64,000 nt of DNA from Phylloscopus collybita. Its lineage: Eukaryota > Chordata > Aves > Passeriformes > Phylloscopidae. Below, in pieces: positions 11,571 to 23,900 of this stretch. The translations under genes were made by a program, and so were the position numbers. Where the stretch lies: contig JAJNNQ010000003.1 in the NCBI GenBank assembly GCA_027886175.1, forward strand, positions 5,929,501-5,993,500. Reading direction: 5' to 3'. The notes under the pieces are model-generated. The model had not been told where the DNA came from. It saw only the letters and a program-made list of their open reading frames with translations, and did not search any database. Position 1 is the stretch's first letter. The number at the start of each line of letters is the position of its first letter.

Positions 11571-13064
11571 CTCACTGCCATGAGGATTCCTTCTGCTGAG
11601 AGCATGGAAACAGGATGGAATTGCCAGGTGGAAATTGTGGCTCGTTAAGTGGTCTCTGAGGTCTGTCTGTGCTCGTTTGTGTACTATGCAGCAAATCCAG
11701 GGAAAACATCCACGGGGGCTGTTCCTGGGGGTAATGAGGTGGCAGGATGTTGCCATGGCTGTGGAGGCTGCGTGTACAGCACCTTTGGGAGCTGATTTCC
11801 CTCCCTGATTCAGCACAGCATTGTGAAAGGGCATTGCCAGGGTTGGACAGAGAAAGCTCAAAAAATGACAGGCACAGAAAGAGCTTAGAGGGCTTTTTCA
11901 CCTTCTTGAGGGTTTAATGTTTAATAATTTTTCAAATCGAAAGGCTTAGTGTGGGCAGAAGTGAATCAAGAGAGAAAGAAGAGAACCATGCTGTGGTTTA
12001 CATTTATTAAGTAAACCTTGCAGAGTCTCCATGGCTGATTCACTTCTCACAGATCTGTGCCAAGGAGTTGGATATAACCTGAAACACAGAATTCCTTGGG
12101 CTCTCACTTTCAACAGGATGGGAATCAGCTGCTTGAAAGAAAATACCTCAAAAAGTATTGATGATCATACATGGCTAAAAGAGACTTCAGGTCTTAAATT
12201 AAAGGAGTTGGTACTCCTTTAGGCAGGGAATTTCATGGCTGCTTTTCCAGCTCTAATGGTTCAATGAATTAAAGCAGTAGATAAAATAAAGAGTTAATTG
12301 CTTTTTAGTGTGTGTAAGAAGCAGCCAGCCCTCATTGGAATTTCATACTTCCAACACGATTATTCTTCAGAAACAAGAGGGGGTGAAAAAATCAAATTGA
12401 AAAGATCCAGGCTGGAAGCAAAATTTGTTTAGTTCCACTTCAAGTCAGCTTTGCATCAGATGTAATTGTGTTACACCCCTTCTGTTCAATATAAAGAGCC
12501 ACTTCATGCAAAGAGGAACTCATTACTGAGAAGGCAAAGGGGATCCTTTTAGAAAAAGAGATAATAATTGGAACAGTTTGTACATGCTATTTTTATAGTC
12601 TAAAAAATAATAAAATGAAAACACTGGGAAAGTTATGCAACTCAAATCTGAATTTGGTCTCTAAATATGGGAGTCCGTTTAACAGTTGATAATTATTGCT
12701 TTTGAAGTTTGTCTTCTGTCAGGCATAAGTTTAAAATGCCATCATATTGTTTCACAGTGTGTAATGTTTTCATTTTTGGCCTTACAAGTGTAGTAATTTT
12801 TAATTCCTCCCAGACCTGTTTGCATTTTCTTTAGATGATGTGTGAAATGGAATTACAACTTCTGCTGTGTAGAGAAACAGCACTAAGATATCCTTTGAAG
12901 TTCATAAGAGCATAGTGTAAGAAGCAGTAGTTAACTAATACTTGGGGGATCACAGAGGATGGAAATGCAGGGTGCAGTTTTCCCCTAGAAGCAACTAAAA
13001 GAACAAAACCCAACCCTAATTATAATGATGCACAGCAGTAACCATTTTTCTGCTTGTGTTTTAG

Positions 13065-13184
13065 GATCTCAGGAGCGTTCTTCAAAGAAATGTTGTGGCC
13101 TACGTTAGCCTCCATAATCCAATCACGGGCAACTCAACCTTGCACCCCGTTGCATCCCCTTCTCTTCAGCAGCTGGCAGCAGAG
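13065..13184 (+). CDS. NAALADL2: NAALADL2 coding exon c
   Basis: A 120-nt exon of exactly 40 codons, phase 0 on both sides. It encodes DLRSVLQRNVVAYVSLHNPI, then TGNSTLHPVASPSLQQLAAE. It corresponds to the GCPII stretch '[28 protein letters not shown]'. The Asp that binds zinc in GCPII (NAD) aligns with His here (SLH), a further loss of the metal site. GNST is a possible N-glycosylation sequon at the place where GCPII has GNYT. 'ASPSLQQL' is a NAALADL2 hallmark in the human protein as I recall it. The acceptor is gtgttttag; the donor gag|gttaga departs from the GTAAGT consensus at +3 and is the weakest-looking donor of the five. A very long intron follows. Confidence 0.94.
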
Positions 13185-15702
13185 GTTAGAAATAAAATAT
13201 TTGGTTTCACGTCTGGTTTAGGAGGTTACGTGGTTAACCTGCTTAAGATCATTAAACAGCAATAGGTGGTTATTTTGTTGAGGAATTTTAACCTCACAAA
13301 TAACACATGAACTGTTTCTTGGTTTTGCTTTTGTTTTCTTAAGTAAGCAGGTTAATAATCTTTTTTTAAAATAATAGATTAAGAGGTTGGAAGGGATAAC
13401 TTGTTTCACCTGTTTGTTAGGCAAAGTCTGACCATACTTGCACGCCCTACAGTGTTTTTTACCTTTTGGCAGCTTTAAAGTAACCTACTTGTTATTCTTC
13501 AGCACAGAGCACATTTTTCTCATCCTAATCAGGTCTTTCCAGACTGTTTCTCAGTTTGCATTTAAACCTGTATATTTACCAGATGTAACATGACACACAG
13601 GGAGAGTGTTACTCCTGCCATAATAAATGCTGTCTGAAGTGAGTATGTCAGGTTCAGTGCTCAGCAGTGCCTGTGCAGCTCCTCTGGAGTCAGGATATTC
13701 CACGGGTGCACTGCTGTAAGGGCACATAGGCCTTAAAAGTTATGACCCTACTGCTGTTCCTGAGGTTTCTGCATTTATTACAATATTTTGCACGAATGGA
13801 AAATAGTGTAAGGCACATTCTAAATGAGAAAACCAGTTGGAAGTGATACGCATAAAATGGAGTTCAATTTCAGTTTCATAAATTATGCTTTTTAGATTTT
13901 TTTTCTGTAAGTTTGCCAAATGAATACTTATTCTGGTGTTTCTTTGACTTGCCTCTGAAGCATTTGGTAATAAACACTCCTCAGAGCTGCATATTGGATT
14001 AAATGCAGTTTAAGACTGACCTGGCTTGGCAATTGTTCAACTAAGTGAAATGATATCTGTAAATTGATTCTTAGCAATGTCTTAACCACTTCTCCTGTTC
14101 AGTGTTTAAGTGGTAATTTCCTCATGGAAAGAATCTGATTTATTCTGTTTAAGTATTATGAAAAATGTGATGCAACATCATTTCAGAGGAAAAAAAAGCT
14201 TCCATTTGTGGAAAATTATTTATAATGTTATATATGTGAGTCTCCAGGTGTTATGGACATGTCAATTCAAATTTTATTATCAGTTTTAGCTGTTGTATTT
14301 GCAAGAAATACTATCCTGAAAAGTTGCTAGCCTTTTCCTAACCTAGTGGTGTTGGCAGTTCTATCCCCATTAAAACAAGTATTTGCCATTTAAGGGAGTG
14401 AGTTTATTATATAAGGTCCTTGAGCTATTTGGTTTTTTCTCATTTTATTTCTTTGACTCCACAACACAATCCATGGCAGTGATCTGAAAACTAAATTGTC
14501 TGGAGCTTTGCAGCAGTCACTGTATTATCTATTTATCACTTTATTAAATAGACTCGATTCTTTCATCCTAATAAATGCCGTATTAGTATATTCATGCCCT
14601 CTGTTTTGAAAAGGAAGCAAGCTTCTGTTTTGTTACTGTGGTTTTAAATAATATTTAGTAACTATTGTAATAGCAATTGTGGTCTGTTCAGAAAGAGCCC
14701 CTCTTAGTAGCCTTGCCTTGCCCCTGTTAATTAATAAAACATGACTAGAACATTTTTTTATTTTTTTAAGTCCCAGTAAGCACCTTCCACCTCACTTCTA
14801 ATTCTTTAATTTTGAGAGTGCATCCCTTCTGCATGTTTATCCTAAAGTCCCATTTAAAAAGTAAAGAATAAAATGCCTGTGAGCATTTTATCTGTGTGGC
14901 TTTCCTTTCTGTAGGATATTATTATTTGTAATTAATATAACTGCCATACAGTTTGTGACATTAAAAAGATTTATAGGAATTACTGCTTCCAAATGCTGGC
15001 TAGATTCCTGAATTCATGTCAAATGTATTGACAGAGATGGAACAGCCCAGCACAGATCCTCGTTTGTTCCCATGGGTGCTCACAATTTGCCATGTGTCCA
15101 GAGGATTTTCCCTGGAAGACTGATCTGCTTATAAAGAATATTGATATTACTTCCAGTACTTGCCAGGAAGACAATGTAATTACAGATAACCTGTAAGTTA
15201 TGACAGTGCAAATGGGGTGAGATGTGTCTTTTTGGAGCTCATCTCATCTTGAAGAAATTGTGAGTCTGTTCACATGAGATTCTTGCTACCCAGGTGCAGG
15301 TTGCAAAGAAGAGCTTAAAAATTCCAACGAGAGAAAAAGATCATTTTAATTTGTGTGAGCTCTGTGTATGGGTTAGAACAGAAAAGAAGGTGAAGCAGGA
15401 ATTTAGAATTAATGATATCAGTCTATTTTAAAATGAAAAGATAGATTAGCCTGTCTTGTTTAGTTAGATAGAAGTTTTCCATAATTTGTGAATACATGGA
15501 AAATCCTGCACTGTGCCTTTGGATTCAATGGTAGAACTCATAATTTAATTCCATTTTTAGACCACAACAAAAGAAGCTGTCATGCATTATTTTTCCTTCT
15601 GCTGCTAAATAGTGTTGTAACATTGTTTGGAGGTAAGGGAGACTGAAATCTCACCATTTTTTGTGTTTTGTTCAGTGCTCACTTGTAGTGCTAAAGTTGT
15701 GT

Positions 15703-15717
15703 GAGAGAGAGAGAGAG
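15703..15717. repeat. (GA)n microsatellite
   Basis: A short run of gagagagagagagag in the intron. Confidence 0.8.
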
Positions 15718-17757
15718 AATGTATTCCTAGGGAAAATTAATGCATGTTGGAAAGCCTACAGAGTGTAAGTGTTAGAATTCTAGGGATAACAATGAAAAAC
15801 TGTAGCTTGTCCTGTGAAAGAGAACTAAGTGCAGAGCACTTTGTGGATGCTGCAAGGAACATAATTTAAAGAGAACTGTGGGGAAATAGCAAACTAAGAT
15901 GGGCCCATGCACACAGCAGTGTTTGCTTTCTGTGCTGGGTTTTTTTTTTTTTCCTAAAATAAAATTGTGGACAGTTGCTAATCACTGCAGCTTCCACAAT
16001 AATTTTTTTTTTCTCCTTAATTTCTGGGAAAAGTAGGGAAGAAGTTTTAGCTGAAATGTCGTTTGTGTGAATATTCTAAACTCAACAATGAAAAGAAGAA
16101 TCAGGAAACTTAATAACTTGTCTGCTACGTGAGATCTGGCAATCAGAGAATAGAACAAGTGCTTGGCTAATTAACAGAGACCATATTTCCTAAAGAATGA
16201 GGGTTTTTTAAAGGGATTATATCTTCATATTAGTTGCAGGTTTCAAACAGCAGCTACATAAGCAGTCTGCAAATAATAATTTTATATGCCTGTCTGTGGG
16301 ATTCTGGTTGAAACACCAAATTACTCGAAGAAGCTAATTTAAATATTTGGATTAATTAAGCGAAGAGGAACTCAAACAGTTCTGAGACCTTGACATATTT
16401 AATTCAAATCTTTTTTTTTTATATAACTAATTAGTGTCCACATTAACAAGAGGGAAGAACTGCCAAGTTATATTTTTGTCTACTGTTATTTTGTATGGAA
16501 AATGCTGGTTAATTCGCTTGCTCGGTTGGTGAATCACCATTTGTTGGCAGAGTGTCATTGGTAAATTGGGTTTGTTCGAGGCTGGGATTCATTCTCTGTA
16601 AATAAGGCCCTTAATTTTTTTTTCTATAATGGACATGTCACAAAGAGAAAAAAAATGTTATTATGAAACATAAATTCATTGCTGTCGTCTTTTAACTGAT
16701 TGTGTGACCATCAGACTCCAGGTCTGCTGTTACTGCTGAGCCCAACAAAACTTACTGCTCCTGCCTCCCAAGGAAAAGAGTGATTTAAAGCTATTGATGA
16801 ACCACTTGATCATTAAAAATGACTGTGCCAAGTATTGTTCCATGCTATTCATCAGTATTTGTTTCCACTAAGGGAGTAAAAGGCATAAAACATCTCTACA
16901 TTTAAAGGTGGTGTTATTAACAGAAAGCTCTTTTTTCTTTATGAAGCAAAACCAAAGCTAAACTTCTGCATACATGTTACTATCATTATTTCTTGATTTT
17001 TAAAGAAAAAAAAAATCTTACATTAATGTCAGCATCAATTCTCTTCTTCCAGTTTCTATGTGTTTCTTAATTTTTTATACTGTCAGCATTAATAGTGGAT
17101 CTCCTAGTGTCATATATCAGTAGCTGTAAATAAGAAAAAAACATGATTATTTGAATTGCTTGTTCTATGCATTACAACAGAAGACTGTTGCTTCCCCCTG
17201 AGTTTGCAGTCTCTACTTATTATCACTTTTAGTGTTAGATTTGATTGCTGGTGTTACTCTTTATATTTGTGTTGAGAACAAAAGGAAATCTCTTGAGAAT
17301 CAGAAGTTTATGCTGTGGATATTTAATGGTGGATTTGATTTGCAGGAGGGTTTTTTGCATCTTCTAACCACTTTTTCCTTTTGATAGAATGCTGCTTTTT
17401 CCACTGTTAACATATTTTTTCACTCTTCCAAATTGAACTATTTTAGTACATAAATGCTGATTCAGTAATTTAACCTACTCATGTATTTTGATGTTATGAA
17501 AAATTGCTGTTAAACGTGGAGAAAAGAGTTTGTTAGCAAGACATAATGAAATAATGAACCAGTTTTCCAGCTGTGATCTTATTGGAGATCTGGTACAATT
17601 CCTTTGTTCCTGATGACTCAACCTTTCTGCTTCCATGTCCTTCCCTGTATTTACATAGAGATCTAACAGAGGTATAAATGGTGTGTATTTTCAGAAAAGT
17701 TTTCCTTCTCTGAAATGTAAATGTCTATTTTGATAGCCATTGTGAATGAAACGGAAT

Positions 17758-17803
17758 AAATCTGAACATTTTATTACCTTTAAGTAATAAAATGTTCAGA
17801 TTT
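17758..17803. repeat. Perfect 20-bp inverted repeat with 6-base loop
   Basis: The left arm aaatctgaacattttattac (17758-17777) is exactly complementary to the right arm gtaataaaatgttcagattt (17784-17803) around the loop ctttaa. A one-base mismatch then allows a few more pairs outside. It is AT-rich and could form a hairpin or cruciform. No transposon family is recognised. Confidence 0.9.
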
Positions 17804-18520
17804 TATTGGAGTGGGAAGTTATTCCTTTCCTGCTGCAAAAAGGGGGTTTGGTTCAAGGTTTCTATTGTCCAATCAGCTTAATATTGTCTCATAAAATGAG
17901 CTGTATATGTAAGGGAATTGTTTTTCCCTTCCAGACACTTCAGCCAGACTACAGTATTAGAAAAATTAACTTCACTTCTGTCTAAAGATTCCTTTGTTTA
18001 ATTTCATCTTGATTACTTCCCTTCAGAACTGACTTTTTCATGACAATAAAAAGATGTTTTCTTAGCGATAGGAAACCTTTCATGCAGAGAGTTTAAAAGT
18101 AAACTTTTAGTTCTTACAAAAGAAGATAGATTGAGAGCTCTGGATATTTTCAAGTTTCTACATAAACAGAAATCATTGAAAAGCTTCTCTTGATGTTTCT
18201 GTCATCATTGTTAACCATGTTGTTGGATGAAATTAAATTGACTCAATGGGTATAAGCTGTATTACACAAACAGCCTATGGGAAGGAAATGCACATGCAGA
18301 AATTAGGTGTATGGCCAAACAACTAGAAAGAAAGAAAGAAAGCACCTTTAATTCAGAACTGATGAGGAATTAGTATAAACTGAAATGAGACGTAAGTCTG
18401 TGTAATGTTGTTTGGTCCACAAGAGTTTCAGCTGTGGGCTTTAGTTCTGCATGTCACAGAAAAGGAATCAAACTCTTGTGCAGCACAATTTACTCTTTAG
18501 TTTGCAGATCCTTGTTGGGG

Positions 18521-18544
18521 AAAAAAAAAAAAAAAAAAAAAAAA
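18521..18544. repeat. Poly-A tract, 24 A
   Basis: An uninterrupted A-run preceded by cttgttgggg. No retrotransposon body is recognisable upstream. Confidence 0.9.
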
Positions 18545-18892
18545 GGCACCAGGGTAGTGAAAAGCAGACCATTTGTTTGTTCTAAATAAAAAGGTGACCT
18601 ATTTTCAGTAGTGCCATATATATTTAACCTTGCCAAAAGTATCAATATGGCCTTTCTGAGCGTGCTGAACCTCACATCCTCCAGAGGAGGTTTCAGGTGC
18701 TCTTTGACACACTTCTGCTCCCTCTGTCTCAGTGTGCCTTGGAGCTGTGATTGATTGTTCTTTGGACAAGCATGAAGATGTTTGTTTTTAAATTATGTGG
18801 TAAAATTGTCAGCTGTTTCATAGAGTACTGAGCAGATCACAGAAGTCAGAGGAGTGGGATGAACTGAAGATTTGTAGAAACCTGGGAAGGTG

Positions 18893-18972
18893 TGGGGGTT
18901 TGGGGGCAGTTTTTGGTGTGGATGGGGTTTTTTTGTTGTTTCTTTGGGGTTTTTTGTTTTGGTTTGGGTGTT
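18893..18972. repeat. GT-rich low-complexity tract
   Basis: The + strand is almost entirely G and T, alternating T-runs with G-runs (tgggggtttgggggcag; ggggttttttgttttgg). Several runs of four or five G are present. Confidence 0.75.
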
Positions 18973-19662
18973 TTTTAAGCCATTTTCCCCAGGAAGAGTA
19001 AAAGTACCTCTGTAGAATGATAAGCCAGTAACTGAGGTCAAAATGTTGACCTGAGCCCAGTGGGTGCAGGAAAAAGTCTGGAATTCCTGCTCATCCTGAG
19101 AGATTTTGAGGTTGGAAGTTCTCTTTCAGCATGGACCCTTGTCATGCTTGGAGGACTCTCACGTGACTTCTGGGGTTCAGGTTTAAAAATCAACTCAAAA
19201 TTATGGTGATTGGCATATTTTTGTTACATAAATTTGTCCCCCCCTTTAATTGTTGTCACAGTAACAGTTCTTACATGTGAAAACAAAAGCTTGATTGCTT
19301 TAAGGCTGTTAATTGAACTTGTGTGTCTCTTGTTCAGGCATATCTTTATAAGAAATACTCAAATTTGGGAAGGAAAAAGAAAAGAAACCCCCAAACACCT
19401 CACCTGGTTAATATCAGTTATCAAAAGGCAAAAAAAAAAACCACCTTAAAATTTTAACTTAGGCATATTTGTTGTCAAGAAGTTAGAATTCCTTTGATGA
19501 ATTCTTTGAAACCAGGTGTGAGGAAAATCATTCCAAGTCCATTTAAAACTGTGATAGTTTGAATAATCACAAGCATAAACTTGAACTGTTTTGGGGTTTG
19601 CCTGGTTTCTTCATTCTTCATCTGTTTACCACAAGCAGATTCTGCTGCTGGTGTCTTGTCTA

Positions 19663-19666
<4 letters not shown>

Positions 19667-19703
<37 letters not shown>
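19667..19703. repeat. Poly-A tract, 37 A
   Basis: An uninterrupted A-run. It could be the tail of an old retrocopy, but I recognise no element in the sequence immediately upstream. Confidence 0.9.
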
Positions 19704-19705
<2 letters not shown>

Positions 19706-20951
19706 ACTAAACAGACCTAGAAGGGAGATTTTTGGGACACCACAAACAGGGAATGTGAAATTTCAAAAGCAATTTCAAGCCAGTTAATGCATGTGGAAAA
19801 TATCTGTATTTTCCAAATTATTCCTGAGGTTTTAATTAGTAATGTAGTTGAGATGCATTTTTATTTATTGAGTCAAAGAGCCACAATTCCCATAGTATTC
19901 CTCCTGTCTCGAAGTGCACACAGAATGGGACTTCACTGAACAGAACAGAGAAAATTTTACAGCAGATAATCTCAGATGTCAGGAAAAGCCAAAATGCAAG
20001 GAATAGTTTTCTTGGAGGTTCTGCAAAAAGCTTTCTTTCAGCAGCTAAAGGTCACACAGCTCCAACCTTTGTCTCCTGACAGAGCACTGAAAGGGATTTC
20101 AAAACCTGCTTTGTAGCCTTCTGTTTTAACACTTTAAATGCTTTAAGTTTTCTTTCAAAAGGAGGTTTAGGAGAGCTCCTGACTTCTCTGCTTTGTAATA
20201 TGTCATCCTTGTCTTCATTAGATAATTATTGTATAATTAACCTAAAAAAGGCTCAGTGTTCTACCTTCAATGGGTAATTCAGCACGAGAAGGGAGGCTTC
20301 TAAAAACAAACACTCCCAAAAAAATCAAACTGGGAACTAGCTTCCTCAGTTTTAATGTGCTCATCATTTTTTTTCCATTTTAACATGAGAATGATCACTT
20401 TTAATGTTAGTTCTAAATATTTTTAGAAAGCTGCACATCCAGTTCTAATTTATTGCTATTGATTTTTTTTCCATAGGCTTTTGAGCACTCCTAGGAAACT
20501 GTTGGGTTCTTTGTCTGAATGGAAAAGGAGAACAATATTTAATATTAAGATTAATAAACCCTAAAGCTTCTCTTGCATGCTGTATTTTATTTCTTACATT
20601 TTGTCTGTTACATTTGGCCTGCTTATCAAGCTTTGTGTAATGATTAGATTTTTATTTGAAACAGTTAGCAGTAGTTATTTGCAGCTGTCAGTCAAAATAT
20701 TTAATTAACTCCAAACACCACAGAAGTATCATAAACCTTATTTACAAAATGTGTTCAATAAGCTTACAAAACAGTTGCATGTGCAGCTAAAACGGAACTG
20801 AATGCTCAGAATCAAGGGTGCTTTGGAACCAATTATTTTGGAGTAAATAATTCTTTGGGGCTCTGGAGAATTGGAGGGGGAAGAGGGGCAAAAAAAAAAA
20901 ATCACATAAAATCTTTTCTCCCTGTAAATTAAAGGATCATTGTTATAAATG

Positions 20952-20974
20952 AAAAAAAAAAAAAAAAAAAAAAA
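20952..20974. repeat. Poly-A tract, 23 A, followed by a GT-rich stretch
   Basis: An uninterrupted A-run, followed within a few bases by a G/T-rich segment (about 20980-21032) made of ggttt-like motifs. Confidence 0.85.
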
Positions 20975-23900
20975 GGCAGTTTGCTTGGTTTGGGTTTCTT
21001 TAGGTTTTTGGTTTTGTTGTTTTTTGGTTTTTTTTAATAAAGGAATTGAGAATTTTATTTTACAGATGTCAAATAGGAGGTGTGATGAGGTAGCATGTAC
21101 ATCCCAATGAAGGGGTAAAGCACCTTTGATGACACAAAAACCAAACTTACAAGGGCTTCAAGCAGTCATTTGATCCAGCTCCTCACTCTACTGCAAAAAT
21201 AAGCTTCTCTGATGTGTTTCAGCTTCCACTCTACAAGATTACAAAACTTACTCAGATGGTCTGTGCTTGACTTCTATCACAATAATTTGGAACTCTTTCT
21301 ATCATTTATTGAAGCCACCACAGTTAAAGAGCAATGTTTGTTTTCCCTTTCTTCACGGGTGATCTTTATTCTTCTTTGCAGTCACCTTTTTACCTTTTGA
21401 ACAAAAGCTATCACTGTACACAAAAGAAAATCACACACTTTGTGCACTGAGTATCAGCTTCAGAGAATTGATACATCTTCCTCAAAGTTAATATGAATTT
21501 GGTGTTTGAAATGAACTGATGTGTCTCAGACAAGCAAGGGAAGTGCATTTTGGATTAGTTTTTACCATATGACTGATGTTTTTCAGATTAACGAATAGGA
21601 AATTATAAAAATAAGACAATATAGATCATTTTCTCTGTCTTGCTACGTAAACATTAAATTTTTAAGTATGCACAAAATCTGTAATTGGAAGTTTTTAGGG
21701 AGCTATGGCATCCTGTCAGGGAAATGAGGAAAGAGCTTGAATTAATTGTGCTGCAAAGTCTCAAGATGCCATAAGGCAACAGAGCCCAGGGCACCCAAAG
21801 GGATATCCAAGGTGTCTTAGCCAAAATGACCTACAGGCTCTGAAATGTGGTGGCCAAGGGTGTTCCAGAAGCCAAACGAGGTAAAATTGAATCAGCTTTA
21901 TTAAGGAGAATTGCAATGACCTCTGTAAGTGTAGATTGATTACTATTGATAATAACTCCAGATAAAATGAAGTTATAATTGATTTAAACAGGGTTTAGAA
22001 GGAGGGTAATTAATGCCAGTCAGATTTTTTTTTCACAGATCACATCTCTGTGTCATGAAAATAATTTTTAATCTTTTGAAGGAATTCCATGTTTATTTTG
22101 TAAAGATAGCAGCACAGACTTTTATGTAACATCTTTAATGATACTCTGGAAATCACTATAAAAGCAATGGTTTAGGATAGTCTTTAATCATGGATTTCAA
22201 GTTTACACAAACTGACTGATAAATTTCCAGAGGTGTCACATGTCAATGGAGAACCAGCTTGGACTGGAGCTTTTTCTACCAACATTTTTCACACAGAAGC
22301 ACTAAATTTAGTGCTAGTCAACACCTTCATTATTTATTGGTTAGAAACTTGCTACTCACATGAAAAAAACCTGATCTCAGTATTAGAATATTCCCTTTTT
22401 TTTAAAGAAAAGGATAAAGTAGACAATATAAATGTTGTATTCAGCTTCAGACCCACAACTCTTACTTGTGGCAGAAAGGATGTTATTAAATACATTGAAT
22501 TCTTACATGTGATTTCTTATATAAATACCAACCATGCACAATGAAACAACCAGGACAATGAAAATCATGTTCTGGAGCTTCCAGCCTGTTTATAATTTGA
22601 AAATATGTGTCTGTGTGTGTGTTTGTGCAAATGCACACTTGATTTTGTGTCTATGAATAAAACTCATGAGCTTAGAAAAACTATTCCTAGCCATAGAATT
22701 ATTTGCATATACAATTATAGCAGTGAGGCCAGAGATACAAACTGTGGCAGGTGGAGTGCACAGAGAAAGATTTAATATTGAGGAAAAAAATGAGCTCATG
22801 TTTATGGGATTCAATAGCTGTAGTCCATTAAAATATATTGGGTTGTGAAGTAAATTTTTTCCACACTGCTGACTAGAATCCACACCTTTGAAAATTCATG
22901 TAGATGCTGTATTATTTAGAATTCTCAGAAATATATATGTATGTAGCATTCATTAGTCTTCCTTACCAGAGTAAATAGCTTTAGAATGCACTTTACTGGA
23001 TTTGTCAGTTTGTTTTCTCAATTTGTGCAGTGCAAACATTCCTCCCTTACAGACTCTGTGTGTATTGTTTCAGAAAGTTCAGTTTTATCGCCTCAAAATT
23101 AACTTTCAGAGATCGGAATTTGGAGGAAGAAACCTGAAATATAATGTTATAGATATTTTTTCTTAGATTATATTATGCAGTAATTAGAAGCTCTCAGTTG
23201 TCTGTATTGTAGAAGACTGCTAATCAGTTCTGAAATAAAATACGTTAGCCTTTCTGTGATTTGCTTGCTTACTGTGAAATAGCAGTGACATATCCCTGAA
23301 ACCTTATAATTAAAACTCCTCATTTTCTTAACAAAGTTTAAATGTGTTTTTCGTTTCCTGGTACTTGACAGTACATAGAAATTGCAATATCCCTGTTCAA
23401 TGCTATACTTAGGCTTTGGAACTATCTCAAATAATAATCTTAATTTTCAGAGCACAAAGAAGCACATCATTTAGATGGATGATGACTTTTGGGTAATAGC
23501 TGGCTACTGTCTGTTTGCTGAAAATCTTTTCAAGGTTCCTTAGAGTAGATCAGATTAATGTTAAAACAGAATGTTAAACCAGATCCTGGTTTAAAAAACA
23601 TATTTTATTCAAGTAGTTGAAGTTCTTCTCCCAAGCCCTAATATTTCATAGTTCTTGAAACCAAGTTCAAGTGAACTTCTATGCAAACCAGAAAGAAAAA
23701 GTCATTTGGCCACATGGCTTTCCCTTCTCTAGGTTTTTCTCTTCTCCTTTCCTCACTGCTATTGTTTTTCTGTACAGAGGCAATACCAAGGATGCTTTCT
23801 TGTGGTTTAAGTAGATAAAATTTGGAAGAATCCAGTTAGGAAAAGAGTATTACAGTACTCCACTGCTGTAAAAATAAAATCATTTGACATCTTTTGGATG

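Larger units (their letters stand above)
10922..13064 (+). other. NAALADL2: NAALADL2 intron, 2.14 kb, with a repeat-rich 5' end
   Basis: The shortest complete intron in the window. Its first about 650 bases are a minisatellite split by an LTR-like segment (annotated separately). The remainder, about 11570-13064, is unique AT-rich sequence with no recognisable gene. It ends in the acceptor tttttctgcttgtgttttag. Confidence 0.85.
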
